Assembly: GCF_900172255.1 (NCBI RefSeq)
Contig: NZ_FWFU01000001.1
Location: forward strand, 434,001-498,000
Reading direction: 5' to 3'
From: Roseovarius halotolerans
GTDB taxonomy: Bacteria > Pseudomonadota > Alphaproteobacteria > Rhodobacterales > Rhodobacteraceae
DNA: 64,000 nt
Position numbers and translations under genes: made by a program. Each line of letters begins with the position of its first letter. Position 1 is the stretch's first letter. Under the pieces are notes generated by a model. That model made no database searches. It had not been told where the DNA came from and saw only the letters and a program-made list of their open reading frames with translations. Below, piece after piece: positions 62,689 to 64,000 of the stretch.

Positions 62689-63945
62689 ATGGCCGAATTC
62701 GACTGGCACGCAGAACGCAGCGATCTTGCGGGCCTCGCCCAGCTTGACCGCGCGCCAGAGAGCGAGGGGATCGACCTTGCCGCCGTGCGCCTCTACCGGC
62801 AGGGCCGGGTCCGCTCCGAAATGGCCGCGCGCGGGGTCGATGCGGTGATCCTGTCGGACCCGGTCAACATCCGCTACGCCACCGGCACCCGCAACATGCA
62901 GGTATTCTCGATGCGCAACGCGCCATCGCGCTATCTGCTGCTGACGCAATCGCGCGCGATCCTGTTTGAATTCACCGGCTGCCTTCACCTGGCGGAGGGA
63001 TTCGAGACCGTGGACGAGGTGCGCCCCGCCCGCACCGCGAGCTACGTTGCCGCAGGCCCCGATATCGCCACGCGCGAACAGGCGTGGGCGGCCGGGATGG
63101 CCGACCTCATCCATGAACTTGTCGGCAAGGGTGCGACCGTGGGGCTGGAACGCCTGAACGCAGGCAGCGCCATCGCGCTTCAGGCTCAGGGATTTCGCAT
63201 CGTCGATGCGCAGGAGCCCGTCGAGATGGCCCGCGCGATCAAATCCGCCGAGGAAATGAAATGCGTCATCGCCTCGCTGCGCGCCACCGAGATCGCTGTC
63301 GGCAAGCTGCGCGACGCGATCCGCCCCGGCCTCACCGAGGCGCAGCTCTGGTCCGTGCTCCACCAGTCGGTAATCGCCCAGAACGGCGATTATGTCGAAA
63401 CCCGGCTGCTCAACGCAGGTGCGCGCACGAACCCCTGGTTTCAGGAAACCTCGGACAATGTGATCGGTCCCAACGAACTGATCGCCCTCGATACCGATGT
63501 GGTCGGCTGCCACGGCTATTACGCCGACTTCTCGCGCAGCTTCCATTCCGGCCCCGACGCACCCACCCAATCGCAGCGCGAGCTTTACAAGGTCGCGTAT
63601 GAGCAGGTGCATCACAACATGGCTATCCTGCGCCCCCACATGTCTTTTCGGGACTATGCCGAGGCCGCCTGGGACATTCCCGCGCGCTTTCACGCTAACC
63701 GCTATTACCTCAGCGCCCATGGCTGCGGCATGACCGGGGAATATCCCTATCTCTACCACCGCGGTGATTTTCCCGATGCCGGTTATGACGGCGAAATCCT
63801 GCCCGGCATGACCCTCTGCGTCGAAAGCTATATCGGCGCCGAAGGCGGGCAGGAGGGCGTGAAACTCGAACAGCAGGTGCTGGTGACCGAGGAGGGGATC
63901 GAACTCCTGTCGCATTTCCCCTTCGAGGAGGATCTCCTGCGCTGA
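62689..63945 (+). CDS. M24-family metalloenzyme, DddP-like
   Basis: 418 residues from ATG 62689 (GGGGAGAG upstream). A creatinase-like N-terminal domain (1-165) precedes the pita-bread catalytic domain. Metal ligands are visible: LDTDVVGCHGYYADF (Asp ... Asp), SAHGCGM (His), CVESYIGAEGG (Glu) and KLEQQVLVTEEG (Glu). Several stretches resemble the DMSP lyase DddP (DPVNIRYATGTRNMQ, ETRLLNAGARTNPWFQE, DTD-x9-D spacing). However, the Asp that follows the His by six residues in DddP is Gly here. I therefore call it DddP-like, with Xaa-Pro peptidase or creatinase as alternatives. It is 88 bp after the secretion genes and probably independent of them. Confidence 0.8.
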   Translation: MAEFDWHAERSDLAGLAQLDRAPESEGIDLAAVRLYRQGRVRSEMAARGVDAVILSDPVNIRYATGTRNMQVFSMRNAPSRYLLLTQSRAILFEFTGCLHLAEGFETVDEVRPARTASYVAAGPDIATREQAWAAGMADLIHELVGKGATVGLERLNAGSAIALQAQGFRIVDAQEPVEMARAIKSAEEMKCVIASLRATEIAVGKLRDAIRPGLTEAQLWSVLHQSVIAQNGDYVETRLLNAGARTNPWFQETSDNVIGPNELIALDTDVVGCHGYYADFSRSFHSGPDAPTQSQRELYKVAYEQVHHNMAILRPHMSFRDYAEAAWDIPARFHANRYYLSAHGCGMTGEYPYLYHRGDFPDAGYDGEILPGMTLCVESYIGAEGGQEGVKLEQQVLVTEEGIELLSHFPFEEDLLR

Positions 63946-63954
63946 GCGCCGCGC

Positions 63955-64000
63955 TCAGCTCTCGATCGAGATCGTCACCGGGCCGTCATTGGTCAGGGAC
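63955..64000 (-). CDS. dtd: D-aminoacyl-tRNA deacylase, C-terminal end only
   Basis: Only the last 15 codons are inside the window, ending in a TGA at 63957-63955. They read SLTNDGPVTISIES, which matches the conserved NDGPVT(I) ending of Dtd. The enzyme frees D-amino acids from tRNA. Convergent with the DddP-like gene. The short visible part limits certainty. Confidence 0.7.
   Translation of the reverse strand, partial: SLTNDGPVTISIES

Noticed and set aside
1..64000. CRISPR arrays, rRNA operons, replication origin, insertion-sequence transposases
   Set aside because: Looked for regular spaced repeats, rRNA signatures, DnaA-box clusters and transposase motifs; none seen.

Overview
The window is a high-GC alphaproteobacterial chromosome segment. 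It most likely comes from the Roseobacter/Rhodobacteraceae group. Evidence for this: a SAM/SAH riboswitch directly in front of metK (a class known from Rhodobacterales), an Irr-type Fur regulator divergent from fabA-fabB-fabI, abundant TRAP transporters, an SqrR/BigR-type ArsR repressor, an exaC/aldB-like aldehyde dehydrogenase with an AcoR-like regulator, and repeated GC-rich intergenic palindromes. No rRNA, CRISPR array or replication origin is visible. One tRNA gene (tRNA-Ser, anticodon UGA) is present.

Layout. 1-7.3 kb: two TRAP uptake systems (a fused DctQM permease divergent from its binding protein, and a complete P-Q-M set) with a LysR regulator and an SMP-30/gluconolactonase-like enzyme, probably for a sugar acid or related carboxylate. 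7.5-9.9 kb: a small-protein cassette, including a zinc ribbon, and an exported serine hydrolase. 10.37-15.27 kb: a 4.9-kb integrative element in the 3' end of tRNA-Ser, bounded by 18-bp direct repeats. It carries a tyrosine integrase, a serine recombinase, a small exported Rap1a/Tai-like protein, a ParB-fold protein and a DUF4238 protein.

15.5-22.3 kb: housekeeping run (SPOR lipoprotein, D,D-carboxypeptidase, tmk, holB, tatD, PhnP-like hydrolase, AEC transporter) ending at a convergent SqrR-like repressor. 22.4-35.1 kb: catabolic genes, mostly on the minus strand: enolase-superfamily enzyme, alcohol dehydrogenase, hydrolases including pcaD-like, DMT exporter with AraC regulator, aldehyde dehydrogenase with AcoR-like regulator, pobA, threonine dehydratase-like enzyme and 2-haloacid dehalogenase. 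35.3-45.6 kb: FKBP isomerase, quinone oxidoreductase, irr, fabABI, assorted small genes and miaB.

45.8-54.2 kb: an OmpA-family protein and a lipoprotein sharing a short module, phoH-ybeY-corC-lnt, riboswitch-metK, an unusual leader before trmB, and argE. 54.5-62.6 kb: a complete type I secretion locus, with a 1084-residue Bap-like Ig-repeat substrate, a TolC-like lipoprotein, an ABC exporter and an HlyD adaptor. 62.7-64 kb: a DddP-like M24 enzyme and the 3' end of dtd.

The items I consider most worth following are the tRNA-Ser element with matching GT-rich motifs inside each end, the mutually exclusive hairpins between metK and trmB, the shared CEHW/CDHW module of the OmpA/lipoprotein pair, the DddP-like protein that appears to lack one catalytic Asp, and an AcoR-like gene whose only well-placed start codon is ATC. 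All assignments are from reading the sequence; no database search was run.
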